The translations under genes were made by a program, and so were the position numbers. 23,760 nt of DNA from an uncultured Bacteroidota bacterium (lineage in GTDB: Bacteria; Bacteroidota; Bacteroidia; Chitinophagales; Saprospiraceae): assembly GCA_937926185.1 (NCBI GenBank), contig CALEYM010000879.1:1-23760 (forward strand), read 5' to 3'. Shown in pieces: positions 15,847-23,534 of this stretch. The notes beneath the pieces are model-generated. The model ran no database searches, had not been told where the DNA came from, and saw nothing but the letters and a program-made list of their open reading frames with translations. Position 1 is the first letter of the stretch. Each line of letters begins with the position of its first letter.

Positions 15847-16124
15847 AATCGGAAATTTTTTCCTTAGTCCCGCCAGGGCGCGAATTCTTAAGTCGCAGAG
15901 CCATATTTTTTAAAAAAAAATCAGGCGCGCAAAGCCACGGTTGCTTCTTCCAAAAAAATTTGATGGTTGCGATTAAGATTTTTCCCCTGGCAGGAATAAA
16001 GAGGGAAATGAGGATTGGGCGTGGAGGAGTCGAAGTCCGGGTCAAAGTTAAGAAATTTTCCATATTAAAAAAGTTTTCAACACCAAAAGTGCTACACAAA
16101 GTTTTCACCAAAAAAAATTTCACT
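15847..16124. other. Divergent intergenic region with repeat remnants
   Basis: This 278-base gap separates the 614-aa protein gene (minus) from the C1 protease (plus) and should hold both promoters. The left part (about 15872-15945) looks like a patchwork of repeat remnants: TAGTCCCGCCAGGGCGCG, then GTCGCAGAGCC, an A/T run of 15 bases, and GGCGCGCAAAGCCACGG. Similar strings are familiar to me from non-coding repeats in this phylum, unchecked. The right part is AT-rich. An open frame enters the C1 gene from 15960 but encodes only a basic low-complexity leader. Confidence 0.45.
16043..16050 (-). promoter_or_regulatory. Candidate -7 element for the 614-aa protein / CHAT operon
   Basis: The minus strand reads TAACTTTG, an exact TAnnTTTG, with TTTT instead of TTTG about 18 bases upstream. 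It would give a 5' leader of about 190 bases before the 15846 start. A matching element for the plus-strand C1 gene was not found. Confidence 0.3.
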
Positions 16125-17159
16125 ATGAGAAATCAGTGGCGTTTTATCCCAACCATCCGGCTCGCCTGTGCAGCCGCGTACTTGTGTATGGCTTCGTTTC
16201 TTTTTGCCCAGGACGATCCCGTCACCCTTCGCACCGAAGCGCAGATCAAAAACTTTTACCTCCAGCGCGAACAGCAGGCGCCGGAGCAGGTCAAAAAAGA
16301 ACTGACCACCCTTCGCGCCCGGATCAAAAAAGACAAACTTGGATTTACGGTCGGCTATACCGGCGCTTCAAACCGTTCCCTGAAAGTACTGGCCGGTGAA
16401 AAGAACCAGGTGCCGCCCACCGAGGTTGCCCGTATTATTAAATTGATGCGGGAACGCCAGCCGGATAGCGACGACCAGGACCAAGCCGGCGCCTTGCCCG
16501 CCAAATGGGATTCCCGGTCAAAAAATTGGGTGTCCGGCGTACGCGACCAGGAGAATTGCGGCAGTTGCTGGGCTTTTGCCGCCGTCGCCATGTACGAAAG
16601 TTCCTGGCTTAAACGCTATGCCGGCAGCCTGAATACCTCGGAACAGCAGGCGCTCGATTGTTCCGATGGCGGCAGCTGTGACGGCGGCTTTTCGTACAAG
16701 GTATTCGATTGGATGATTGACAAGAAGAAAAATCTGAAAAAGGAAGCGGGTTACCCGTACGTGGCAAAAGATAAACCTTGCCCGGCAACCGCGACGAATA
16801 CCCAGTTTTATGCCAAATCCTGGAAAGTGCTCCGCCCCGACGGGGATATTACCAAAATTGCCGACGTTGCCACGATAAAAAAAGCCATTATGAAATACGG
16901 GGCCGTATGTGCGAGCCTGGTTGCCAACAGCGATTGGAACCACTATACCGGCGGCGTCCTGAACGGCATGCCGAGCAATGCAGCCAACCCTTCATCCAAT
17001 CATGCTATTTTGATCGTGGGCTGGAACGATGCCAAAAAAGCCTTCCTGGTCAAAAACTCCTGGGGCAAGGATTGGGGGCTCGACGGTTATTGCTGGGTAA
17101 AATATAATACCTACAATATCGGCCGGCGCGCATCCGTGGTTGTAGCCAATAAGCAATGA
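16125..17159 (+). CDS. Secreted papain-like cysteine protease (peptidase family C1A)
   Basis: A 344-aa secreted protease. A signal peptide (about 1-29, ending FLFAQ) precedes a charged propeptide-like region (30-125) and a papain-fold catalytic domain from ALPAKWDSRSKNW (about 123). All four active-site positions are present: Gln142 (oxyanion hole) and Cys148 in DQENCGSCWAFA, His293 in SSNHAILIVGW, and Asn311 in VKNSWGKDWG. The conserved LDCS and GGSCDGG (about 178-188) match the papain disulphide region. The ATG at 16125 is chosen because it begins the signal peptide; the frame is open from 15960 without family similarity. A matching chagasin-like inhibitor gene follows after 53 bases on the same strand, then a metalloprotease, indicating a regulated extracellular or periplasmic proteolysis role. 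Substrates are unknown. Confidence 0.95.
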   Translation: MRNQWRFIPTIRLACAAAYLCMASFLFAQDDPVTLRTEAQIKNFYLQREQQAPEQVKKELTTLRARIKKDKLGFTVGYTGASNRSLKVLAGEKNQVPPTEVARIIKLMRERQPDSDDQDQAGALPAKWDSRSKNWVSGVRDQENCGSCWAFAAVAMYESSWLKRYAGSLNTSEQQALDCSDGGSCDGGFSYKVFDWMIDKKKNLKKEAGYPYVAKDKPCPATATNTQFYAKSWKVLRPDGDITKIADVATIKKAIMKYGAVCASLVANSDWNHYTGGVLNGMPSNAANPSSNHAILIVGWNDAKKAFLVKNSWGKDWGLDGYCWVKYNTYNIGRRASVVVANKQ

Positions 17160-17167
17160 GCTTCGAA

Positions 17168-17183
17168 CGCCTGCTTTCAGGCG
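17168..17183 (+). promoter_or_regulatory. Short hairpin between the C1 protease and inhibitor genes
   Basis: CGCCTG and CAGGCG pair perfectly around a 4-base CTTT loop in the 53-base gap. No T-run follows, so it is not a standard terminator; it could stabilise the upstream message or be incidental. Confidence 0.3.
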
Positions 17184-17212
17184 AACCCGCTATTCTCTAC
17201 CTCTAAACTTAT

Positions 17213-17599
17213 ATGATAATGCGTGTTTTATTGTTTTTATTCGGATTAATACCCCTTTGGGGCTGTTCCCAACAGCCGGTTCGGCTTTACCAGGAAACGG
17301 ATAGTATAATAAAAATTTCAGCGGGAGAAAATTTTATGCTTCGGTTACCCTCTAATATCGGCACCGGCTATACCTGGGAATTGAGCGAACAACCGGATTC
17401 TTCGCTGTTGACCTTAATCAGCCGGGAGTATAAATCCGGTGGAGATGAGGATAACGGCCCCGGTTACGACGAGTTGCTGTTCAAAGCGCATCGCAAGGGA
17501 AAACTCGAGTTGAAATTACAGTATGTGCGCCCCTGGAAAAAGGACAATGCCGGCAATCCCGATATCCGGCGTAAAACCTATCCGGTAATCATCGAATAA
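17213..17599 (+). CDS. Chagasin-like cysteine protease inhibitor lipoprotein (family I42)
   Basis: A 128-aa protein of the chagasin/I42 family, tight-binding inhibitors of papain-like (C1) proteases. The three inhibitory loops are recognisable: SNIGTGYTWEL (about 47-56, equivalent to NPTTGY), the GG-rich SGGDEDNGPG loop (75-84), and VRPWKK (105-110, the RPW loop). A lipobox-like LWGC with Cys18 follows a short hydrophobic stretch, so it is probably a lipoprotein held in the envelope. Starts at 17213 or 17219 (MRVLLFLF) are both possible. It lies directly downstream of an active-looking C1 protease, which strongly suggests an enzyme/inhibitor pair in which the inhibitor protects the cell's own envelope. 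The specific pairing is inference; the family assignment is firm. Confidence 0.9.
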   Translation: MIMRVLLFLFGLIPLWGCSQQPVRLYQETDSIIKISAGENFMLRLPSNIGTGYTWELSEQPDSSLLTLISREYKSGGDEDNGPGYDELLFKAHRKGKLELKLQYVRPWKKDNAGNPDIRRKTYPVIIE

Positions 17600-17728
17600 A
17601 GTCTCCGGCTTTTCACAGCCGCACAAGTGCACAACACAGTTCTGACAATCAGGTATTTCAACAACAGGTATCTGTTTTTGGAATGGCCATGCTATTGCCC
17701 TCTATTATCATTCACAAAACTTATTACT

Positions 17729-19291
17729 ATGAAAAACTTCATTTTTTGTTTTCTGACAATTCTTATCTCCTTTTTCTGCAGCGGAGCCCACAATCTGTTT
17801 TCCCAAAAACCGGTATTTAAAACCAAAACATTACTGCTTCCTTTTCACGACGAGCCGGTAAAAGTCACTTACGAGGTGATTGACGGCATGGCCATTATGG
17901 AAGAGGATATTTTGCTCGGAAGAGATGAAGACCTTCGCGACGCCGAAACCGGCGATCAGGCCGTCGTTATCGACGGAAATAAATACCGCTGGCCGGACGG
18001 CGTGGTTCCATATAAAATCAATAGCGAAGTCAAGGCTGCGCAACGCCAGAATATCCTGAACGCCATGAAGCACATAGAAGACAAAACATCCGTGAAATTC
18101 GTATCGAGAACCAACCAGAAAGACTATGTGGAATTTGTATATCATAATAAATCCGATCACGTGTGCTGGTCGCAACTGGGACGCAGAGGCGGCCGGCAAA
18201 CCATCGCTTTGCACAAGGACGGATGCGGCTTCGGCACAACCGTACACGAAATTTGTCACGCGCTGGGCTTTTGGCACGAACAATCCAGGGAAGACCGGGA
18301 CGATTTTATCGATATTATCTGGGAAAACGTCAATCCGGACTATAAAAGCCAGTTTTCCAAACACGTTAAGGACGGGATCGATCTGGGGCCCTACGATTAC
18401 GGCTCTATCATGCACTACCGGGCAACTTCATTTAGCAAAAATGGAAAACCGACTATCGTGCCAAAAAAACCAGGCGTTACCATCGGGCAGCGAAACGGAT
18501 TGAGCGACCGGGATATCAATGCCATCAACCTGCTCTATCCGCCCATTTCGCGAAAGGTAACCGGCATATTCAAAGACCGGGATAAAAAAACATACCTCTG
18601 GGTCGGCGCCGACTGGGATAACTTCACCAAACGCTGGGATAATTACAAGGATTCCGGGCTTCGTTTAGTCGATGTCGAGGTGCATAAGGAGGATGGGCAA
18701 TGGCTGTTCAACGGCGTGTGGGAAAAAGGGAATGACAAGTGCGCCCTGTACCGTTATGACAACTGGGATAGTTTTACAAAAAAATGGGCAGAGCTTAAAA
18801 ACACTGGCTACCAGCTCGTCGATATAGAAACCTATGCCGCGAATAACAAACGTTATTTCGTCGGGGTGTGGCGCGCAGGTGCCGGTGGATACGGCTTGTA
18901 TCTGATAAAAGGTTGGGAAGCATTCAAACAAAAATACAATGCGCTGAAAGCCGATAATCTGCGACTGACCGACGTAGAAGCCTACCAGTCGGGCAATGAC
19001 AAGTACTTTGTCGGGGTATGGGCGGGCGGAACGGATAAATCCGGCATTTACCATTGTAATTCCTGGACGGATTTTAAGGACCAGGGGCAAGGATTTGAAA
19101 AGCAGGGTTTGAAATTGACTGAGTTTGAAACCTATATGGACAAGGCCAACAAACCCATGTACGTCGGCGTCTGGCGGGAAGATAAGGCTAAAACGGCCTT
19201 TTGGCACAATGTGAGTTGGAGCAGCCTGATGAGTAAACAAAAGGAGTGGGGTAAGGCCGGTATGTATCTCGTCGATTTCGAGGTGAATTAA
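17729..19291 (+). CDS. Secreted astacin-like metalloprotease (M12A) with C-terminal tandem repeats
   Basis: A 520-aa protein with a signal peptide (about 1-25). A propeptide-like region with MEEDILL (D60) resembles the aspartate-switch segment of astacins. The M12A catalytic domain covers about 85-272. The zinc site is complete, HEICHALGFWHEQSRED (His173, Glu174, His177, His183), with the Met-turn SIMHY ending in Tyr230. Residues about 277-520 hold five repeat units of about 48 residues, each with a W-x-x-F/L element, then LxDVExY and Y-F-V-G-V-W. These resemble the bacterial tandem repeat domain 1 (BTRD1) found in polyglycine hydrolases. They probably form a beta-propeller-like binding or substrate domain. 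The ATG at 17729 begins the signal peptide; the frame is open from 17627 without family features. It is probably expressed with the C1/I42 pair. Confidence 0.93.
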   Translation: MKNFIFCFLTILISFFCSGAHNLFSQKPVFKTKTLLLPFHDEPVKVTYEVIDGMAIMEEDILLGRDEDLRDAETGDQAVVIDGNKYRWPDGVVPYKINSEVKAAQRQNILNAMKHIEDKTSVKFVSRTNQKDYVEFVYHNKSDHVCWSQLGRRGGRQTIALHKDGCGFGTTVHEICHALGFWHEQSREDRDDFIDIIWENVNPDYKSQFSKHVKDGIDLGPYDYGSIMHYRATSFSKNGKPTIVPKKPGVTIGQRNGLSDRDINAINLLYPPISRKVTGIFKDRDKKTYLWVGADWDNFTKRWDNYKDSGLRLVDVEVHKEDGQWLFNGVWEKGNDKCALYRYDNWDSFTKKWAELKNTGYQLVDIETYAANNKRYFVGVWRAGAGGYGLYLIKGWEAFKQKYNALKADNLRLTDVEAYQSGNDKYFVGVWAGGTDKSGIYHCNSWTDFKDQGQGFEKQGLKLTEFETYMDKANKPMYVGVWREDKAKTAFWHNVSWSSLMSKQKEWGKAGMYLVDFEVN

Positions 19292-19322
19292 AATCCAACA
19301 CAAGTTTATACTGGTTTGCTGT

Positions 19323-19353
19323 CCGGAAGCGCGTGCAAATGCCACGCTTCCGG
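19323..19353 (+). terminator. Hairpin after the astacin gene
   Basis: CCGGAAGCG (19323-19331) pairs perfectly with CGCTTCCGG (19345-19353) around 13 bases, 31 bases after the astacin stop. There is no T-run, so it may act as an mRNA stabiliser or a weak terminator separating the next gene. Confidence 0.4.
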
Positions 19354-19392
19354 TACGGCCTACCACATTGTACGCTTATAAAGCCAATTCCA

Positions 19393-20340
19393 ATGAATAA
19401 AAAAATCATGTTCTGCTTCAGCCTCATCCTGTTGGCTTCCAGTGCCGTTTTCTCGCAAACCGAAGAAGACATCTGGAAACAAATTGCCGCCGGGCCCTCT
19501 GAGGAAAATATTACGGCGCTTTTGGCCGCTTACCCGGAAAGCGCGCTCCTGCCCAAAGTAGCGGAATTGCTCTGGGGCAAGTGCAAGGCTAAGGGAGACA
19601 AAAATTCCTGCGAATTGTACATCCAGTTCTTTTCCGAAGGCGGGCATGTGCAGGAAGCGTTCGAGATTTTATCCCGCACCGGCGGCCCCGGCGATATCAT
19701 TGAAGAGACCGGCGAAGCCCTCGTCGAAATCATCGAAGCCCTGGAACCGGATGCCGCGGCCGACAACGCCCCCGCTAATACGCCGGACAACGAAGAAACA
19801 ACGCCCGATACCGAACCGGAAGAGGTGGAGCCCCTTGACCCGGACAAGCCCAAAACCGCCGTATCCGGGGATGCCGGTAAGATTAAAACGAATAAACCCG
19901 GCCTACCGGCTGGCAAACGGTCCGGGAACAAGCCGGAAACAACCCCGGCGAAGAAATCCGCCGTTTCTTTTGCGAGGGTTTGGATGGAGCACAATCGCGT
20001 CGTGAACAACCGAAAAGGCGTGATGATCCACCTGAAATTCAGTATCACGGGTTACGCCGGAAAACCCTGTTCGGCCACTGCGCGCTTCCTCGACGAAGCG
20101 GGTAAAGCTATCGCCGATTCTAACGGAAAATTTGTCGATCCAAATGGCAAAGTCGTTACCGTCAGGAAATTTGTCCCAAAAACGGCATCCACCCAATACA
20201 ATGATTTTACGCTTTTTATGCCCTACGGCGAGCTACACAAAAAAGGCAAAAACAAGATCATTTTCTACGTAACGATCCGGAGCGGGAAGGCGATACTGGC
20301 TAAAACGGCCAAACGAGCCTTTATGCTGACCTGGAAATAA
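19393..20340 (+). CDS. Secreted protein with YP/Cys helical module and a C-terminal beta domain
   Basis: A 315-aa exported protein of unknown function. Residues 1-21 are a signal peptide ending VFSQ. Residues about 36-82 form a helical module with YP (47-48), Cys64 and Cys73. An acidic then basic Pro-rich linker follows (about 118-190). The C-terminal domain (about 193-315) shows ARVWMEHN, GVMIHLKFSI, a GKFVDPNGKVV turn and DFTLFMPYGELHKKGKN. I recall this 'IHxKF...LFMPYxELH' pattern at the C-terminus of several Bacteroidota and cyanobacterial multidomain proteins, without an assigned function. The ATG at 19393 begins the signal peptide. It lies 46 bases before a second exported protein carrying the same YP/Cys module, so the two probably act together. 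Confidence 0.75.
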   Translation: MNKKIMFCFSLILLASSAVFSQTEEDIWKQIAAGPSEENITALLAAYPESALLPKVAELLWGKCKAKGDKNSCELYIQFFSEGGHVQEAFEILSRTGGPGDIIEETGEALVEIIEALEPDAAADNAPANTPDNEETTPDTEPEEVEPLDPDKPKTAVSGDAGKIKTNKPGLPAGKRSGNKPETTPAKKSAVSFARVWMEHNRVVNNRKGVMIHLKFSITGYAGKPCSATARFLDEAGKAIADSNGKFVDPNGKVVTVRKFVPKTASTQYNDFTLFMPYGELHKKGKNKIIFYVTIRSGKAILAKTAKRAFMLTWK

Positions 20341-20386
20341 CCCGGCCAAACCGCGATTTTTTTTCTCACTTTCAAATCACCGACCA

Positions 20387-21580
20387 ATGAAAAAATACCT
20401 GTTTGTACTCCTGCTCCCGGCCCTCTTTCCCGCCGCGGGCGCCACCCAAAAACCCGACTGCCAGGGCGTCTTCGTCCGCGATTTCCAAACTGCCGGCGGG
20501 CAACAAACCGAACTGGCCAAAACCCTCGCCGACGACCTGGAAGCGGCCATGCTCCGGCAAAATTGCGTGGTGTTGTTGCGCAGCGACCATCCGGATCTGG
20601 CGGAAAAACTGAACCGGTTCGGCAATATCCGGGCATTCGGCGACCTGCCCGATACGCTCCGCGGCGACCTGCTTGCCGCCGGGGCGCGCACCCTGGTTTC
20701 CGGCAGATTTAACATAGTCAATGGCGGCGGCGCCGATGTCACGGTCAGTCTGCTCAACCTGGAGTACGCCGTAGCGCCCATAACCAAAACCATACATTTT
20801 TCAGCGGTAGAACTAAAAGACGCCGGGTACCGGCATCGAAAAATGGGGTATATGGTACCAAACCCAATTGCGAACGACGCAGTCCCCGCGCCGGCAGTCA
20901 GGGATGAACCAAGTGTCAAAAATAGTGATGAATTGTCCCTTTACCAGGCATTTATGAAAAACCCTGACGGGAAAAATGCGTCGGCCTATCTGACCAGCTA
21001 TCCTACGGGCTTGTACCTGACGCTGATTGCATCGCGCCTGGGAGGAGAATGCCTGAACACCCGGGACCCGGAAAAATGTCAGGATTTCCTGGCACTCTTT
21101 CCGGAAAATAAAATGGCAAAAAAAGCCCGCCGGATCATTACGGAGATAGAAAAGATGTTGGATCCGGTATCCGGGCATATACCTGAAGAGGACGAACCCG
21201 CTCCGGGCACGGAGGAAGTGGAAGATGAAAACAACGATGAACATGCCGGCACAACGGCGCCAGAGAAAACGAAAGGCGGCAACAAAAACGATAACACCGA
21301 TCCCCCAACGTCGAAGATCACTGCCAAGCCGGGTAAGAATAAACAGGTTGGAAAAGCGCCGAAAAAAAAGGCTGATAAAAAACGGGGAAAAAGCAAATCC
21401 GTTTCCAAAGTCAAAAAACCGGTCGCAGCAGCGAAAAAGAAGGCTACTCCGGCTTCGGCAAAGAAAAACAAACCAAAGCAGAAGTCCGAATCGAAGTCAA
21501 AATCTAATACCAAGCCGAAACCTGATCCGAAGTCCAAACCAAAATCCAACCCGAAGTCCAAACCAAAATCCAAACTCTGA
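20387..21580 (+). CDS. Secreted protein with FlgO/CsgG-like domain, YP/Cys module and Lys-rich tail
   Basis: A 397-aa exported protein. A signal peptide (about 1-19) is followed by a domain (about 24-140) of FlgO/CsgG/TolB-N-like outline: GVFVRDFQTAG near the start, LADDLEAAM, and ARTLVSGRFNIV. Such domains are found in envelope assembly proteins; the match is by pattern only. Residues about 186-240 repeat the module of the previous gene, with YP (205-206), Cys222 and Cys231 at identical spacing. An acidic linker (about 266-286) precedes a 100-residue Lys/Pro/Ser tail resembling histone H1 or polyanion-binding tails and ending in KSKPKSKL. The tail would suit binding to lipopolysaccharide, DNA or acidic glycans outside the cell, which is inference. 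It converges with the SulP gene. Confidence 0.75.
   Translation: MKKYLFVLLLPALFPAAGATQKPDCQGVFVRDFQTAGGQQTELAKTLADDLEAAMLRQNCVVLLRSDHPDLAEKLNRFGNIRAFGDLPDTLRGDLLAAGARTLVSGRFNIVNGGGADVTVSLLNLEYAVAPITKTIHFSAVELKDAGYRHRKMGYMVPNPIANDAVPAPAVRDEPSVKNSDELSLYQAFMKNPDGKNASAYLTSYPTGLYLTLIASRLGGECLNTRDPEKCQDFLALFPENKMAKKARRIITEIEKMLDPVSGHIPEEDEPAPGTEEVEDENNDEHAGTTAPEKTKGGNKNDNTDPPTSKITAKPGKNKQVGKAPKKKADKKRGKSKSVSKVKKPVAAAKKKATPASAKKNKPKQKSESKSKSNTKPKPDPKSKPKSNPKSKPKSKL
21530..21577. repeat. 24-bp direct repeat (2 copies) encoding the Lys-Pro-Ser tail
   Basis: Two adjacent 24-base copies beginning AAGTCCAAACCAAAATCCAA differ only in their last bases, preceded by more degenerate units. They encode KSKPKSNP and KSKPKSKL, so the tail has probably grown by tandem duplication. 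Confidence 0.75.
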
Positions 21581-21652
21581 TCCGCCCCGACGTCTTCTCC
21601 GGCCTCCGGTAGCCTTGCCATCGCTGATAGCTTTTGTAATTTTGTATCGGTT

Positions 21653-23530
21653 TCACACAATCGTACTCCCCCTCAACCCAGGCCGTTTGATCACCGGCAG
21701 CGCCGTATCGTTCTCACATTCCAGAAACACCCGGTAAGGGCAGGCGCGGCAAATATCCCGGTCCAGTTTTTTATAAATGGCCGACAGGGCGTCGGTTTTG
21801 GACATAAAAAAGTTTTCCCGGCCGATCTCGTCCATAAAGCCGCCGCTTTCCATCACGTCCTGGGCGATGATCTTCAGGCGGATGATGTAGAGTCCGCCAC
21901 CTTTTTTGCGCCAGAAAGCGGCTTCACGGGCCAGCCACTCGGCGCCGTCGAGGTCCACGTAGTTGATGCCGTTGGCCATGATGAGCAGGTGTTTTTCGGG
22001 GCCTTTGCGCATATCGCGCAGGGTGGCCGAGATATGGTCGATAGCGCCGAAGTACAGGTGCCCGTCGATGCGGATAATTTTCAGTTGCGGGCATTCCGGC
22101 ACCGTTTTCCGGATGACGTTGATAAACTGGTGCCGGTGGTGTTCCGCGTCGGGGGCCATTACGGCGATATTGGGCCGGGAAGTTTGTTTCAGGAAAAAAA
22201 ACAACGAGAGCAGTACGCCGAGGTACACGGCAAACTGGAGTTCGGCGAACAAGGTGGCAAAAAACGTGACCCCAAGGATCAGGTTTTCCTGCTTGCTGGC
22301 CCTGCGTATCTCGCGGATGTGTTTGAAATCGATCAGGCCCCAGCCGATGAGCAGGATCAGGCCGCTGAGCGCCGGCGTGGGCAAAAAGCGGGCGTATGGC
22401 GCAAACAACAGGACGATCACCATCAGCACCAGGGCGGCAAATATGGCCGACATGGGCGTGCGGGCGCCGGCCTCGTAGTTCAGCCCCGAACGGGTGAATG
22501 AGCCCGAACCGGCATAACAGGAAAAAAAGCTGCCCGTCACGTTGGACAGCCCCTGCCCGATCAGCTCCTGGTTGCCGTCGATGGGATGGCCTGATTGCAC
22601 CGCGATAGCGCGGCCCACGGCCACCGTCTGAATAATGCCCAGGATGGCAATGGCGAATGCTTCGCCCAACAGGCTGTGAAAATTACCGGCGGTAAAGCCG
22701 GGTATGGAAAAGGCCGGCAGTTGCCGGGGAATTTCTTCGGCAAAAGGTATGGTGGCCAGGGGGCCGCCCATCATCCAGGCCAGCAGGGTGCCGCAGGCCA
22801 GGGCCACCAGCAGGTGCGGCATTTTGGGGGCGTAGCGCCGTACCAGCACGGCCATGATCAGGGTGTAAAGCGCCACGAAGAATACCGCCCAGTTGATACC
22901 AGAAAGGTGCGCCACGATCTGCTCCCAGGTTTCCAGAAAAGCCGCCCGCGAGGAAATGTCGATGCCCAATACGCCCCGCATCTGGTTGGTGACGGTCAGT
23001 ACCGCTGCCCCCGCGGCAAAACCTACTACCACGGAATTCGACACAAAACTGATATACCGTCCCATGCGACCCAGCCCCAGGGCCAGTTGAATGGCGCCCG
23101 CCATAAAAGTGAGGAACAGCACTTTGGCGATATAATCCGGCGATCCGACTTCCGACAGCTTGCTCACGGCGGCAAATACCACGATGGAAATGGGCGCCGT
23201 GGGCCCCGACACCGCGTGGCGCGACGAACTGAACAGCCCGGCAACGATCGGCGTGATCATGGCGGTGTACAGGCCGTACACGGGCGGCAGGCCGGCGATC
23301 ATGGCAAAGGCAATACCCTGCGGCAGCACGATGACGGCGCCGATGACGCCCGCCATAAAATCGGCCTTCAGCGTGTCGCGGTTTTTCAGTTCGTCCTTCC
23401 AGGCCAGGAAAGGAAAAAAAAGCGGGAGAACGTGTTTGCGGAAATCAAAATGGATATCATCCGGGAGGGTCATTTTCACCTCCTCGACAATGTGGTGCAA
23501 TTGCTCCTTCAGATAACTACCCACCTTCAT
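21653..23530 (-). CDS. SulP (SLC26) family inorganic anion transporter with STAS domain
   Basis: A 625-aa inner-membrane transporter of the SulP/SLC26 family, which carries sulfate, bicarbonate or other anions. The membrane domain covers about 55-448. It starts with the family motif in VIVLPQGIAFAMIAGLPPVYGLY (about 67-88) and contains HAVSGPTAPIS (105-115), the QELIGQGLSNVTGSFF block (321-336) and SGSFTRSGLNYEAG. A cytoplasmic STAS domain lies at about 480-590, with the HLYFGAIDHI strand and LIMANGINYVDLDGAEWL. After it is a short Cys-containing tail, DICRACPYRVFLECEN (Cys594, 597, 605), which is not part of the core STAS fold. Without substrate-determining data I cannot choose among anions; no cysteine-biosynthesis or carbonic anhydrase gene is adjacent. 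The start at 23530 has a -7-like element 4 bases upstream. Confidence 0.95.
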   Translation of the reverse strand: MKVGSYLKEQLHHIVEEVKMTLPDDIHFDFRKHVLPLFFPFLAWKDELKNRDTLKADFMAGVIGAVIVLPQGIAFAMIAGLPPVYGLYTAMITPIVAGLFSSSRHAVSGPTAPISIVVFAAVSKLSEVGSPDYIAKVLFLTFMAGAIQLALGLGRMGRYISFVSNSVVVGFAAGAAVLTVTNQMRGVLGIDISSRAAFLETWEQIVAHLSGINWAVFFVALYTLIMAVLVRRYAPKMPHLLVALACGTLLAWMMGGPLATIPFAEEIPRQLPAFSIPGFTAGNFHSLLGEAFAIAILGIIQTVAVGRAIAVQSGHPIDGNQELIGQGLSNVTGSFFSCYAGSGSFTRSGLNYEAGARTPMSAIFAALVLMVIVLLFAPYARFLPTPALSGLILLIGWGLIDFKHIREIRRASKQENLILGVTFFATLFAELQFAVYLGVLLSLFFFLKQTSRPNIAVMAPDAEHHRHQFINVIRKTVPECPQLKIIRIDGHLYFGAIDHISATLRDMRKGPEKHLLIMANGINYVDLDGAEWLAREAAFWRKKGGGLYIIRLKIIAQDVMESGGFMDEIGRENFFMSKTDALSAIYKKLDRDICRACPYRVFLECENDTALPVIKRPGLRGSTIV

Positions 23531-23534
23531 GGCT

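Noticed and set aside
15960..16124. Longer N-terminus of the C1 protease
   Set aside because: A signal peptide begins at the ATG at 16125; the upstream extension would bury it behind 55 basic residues.
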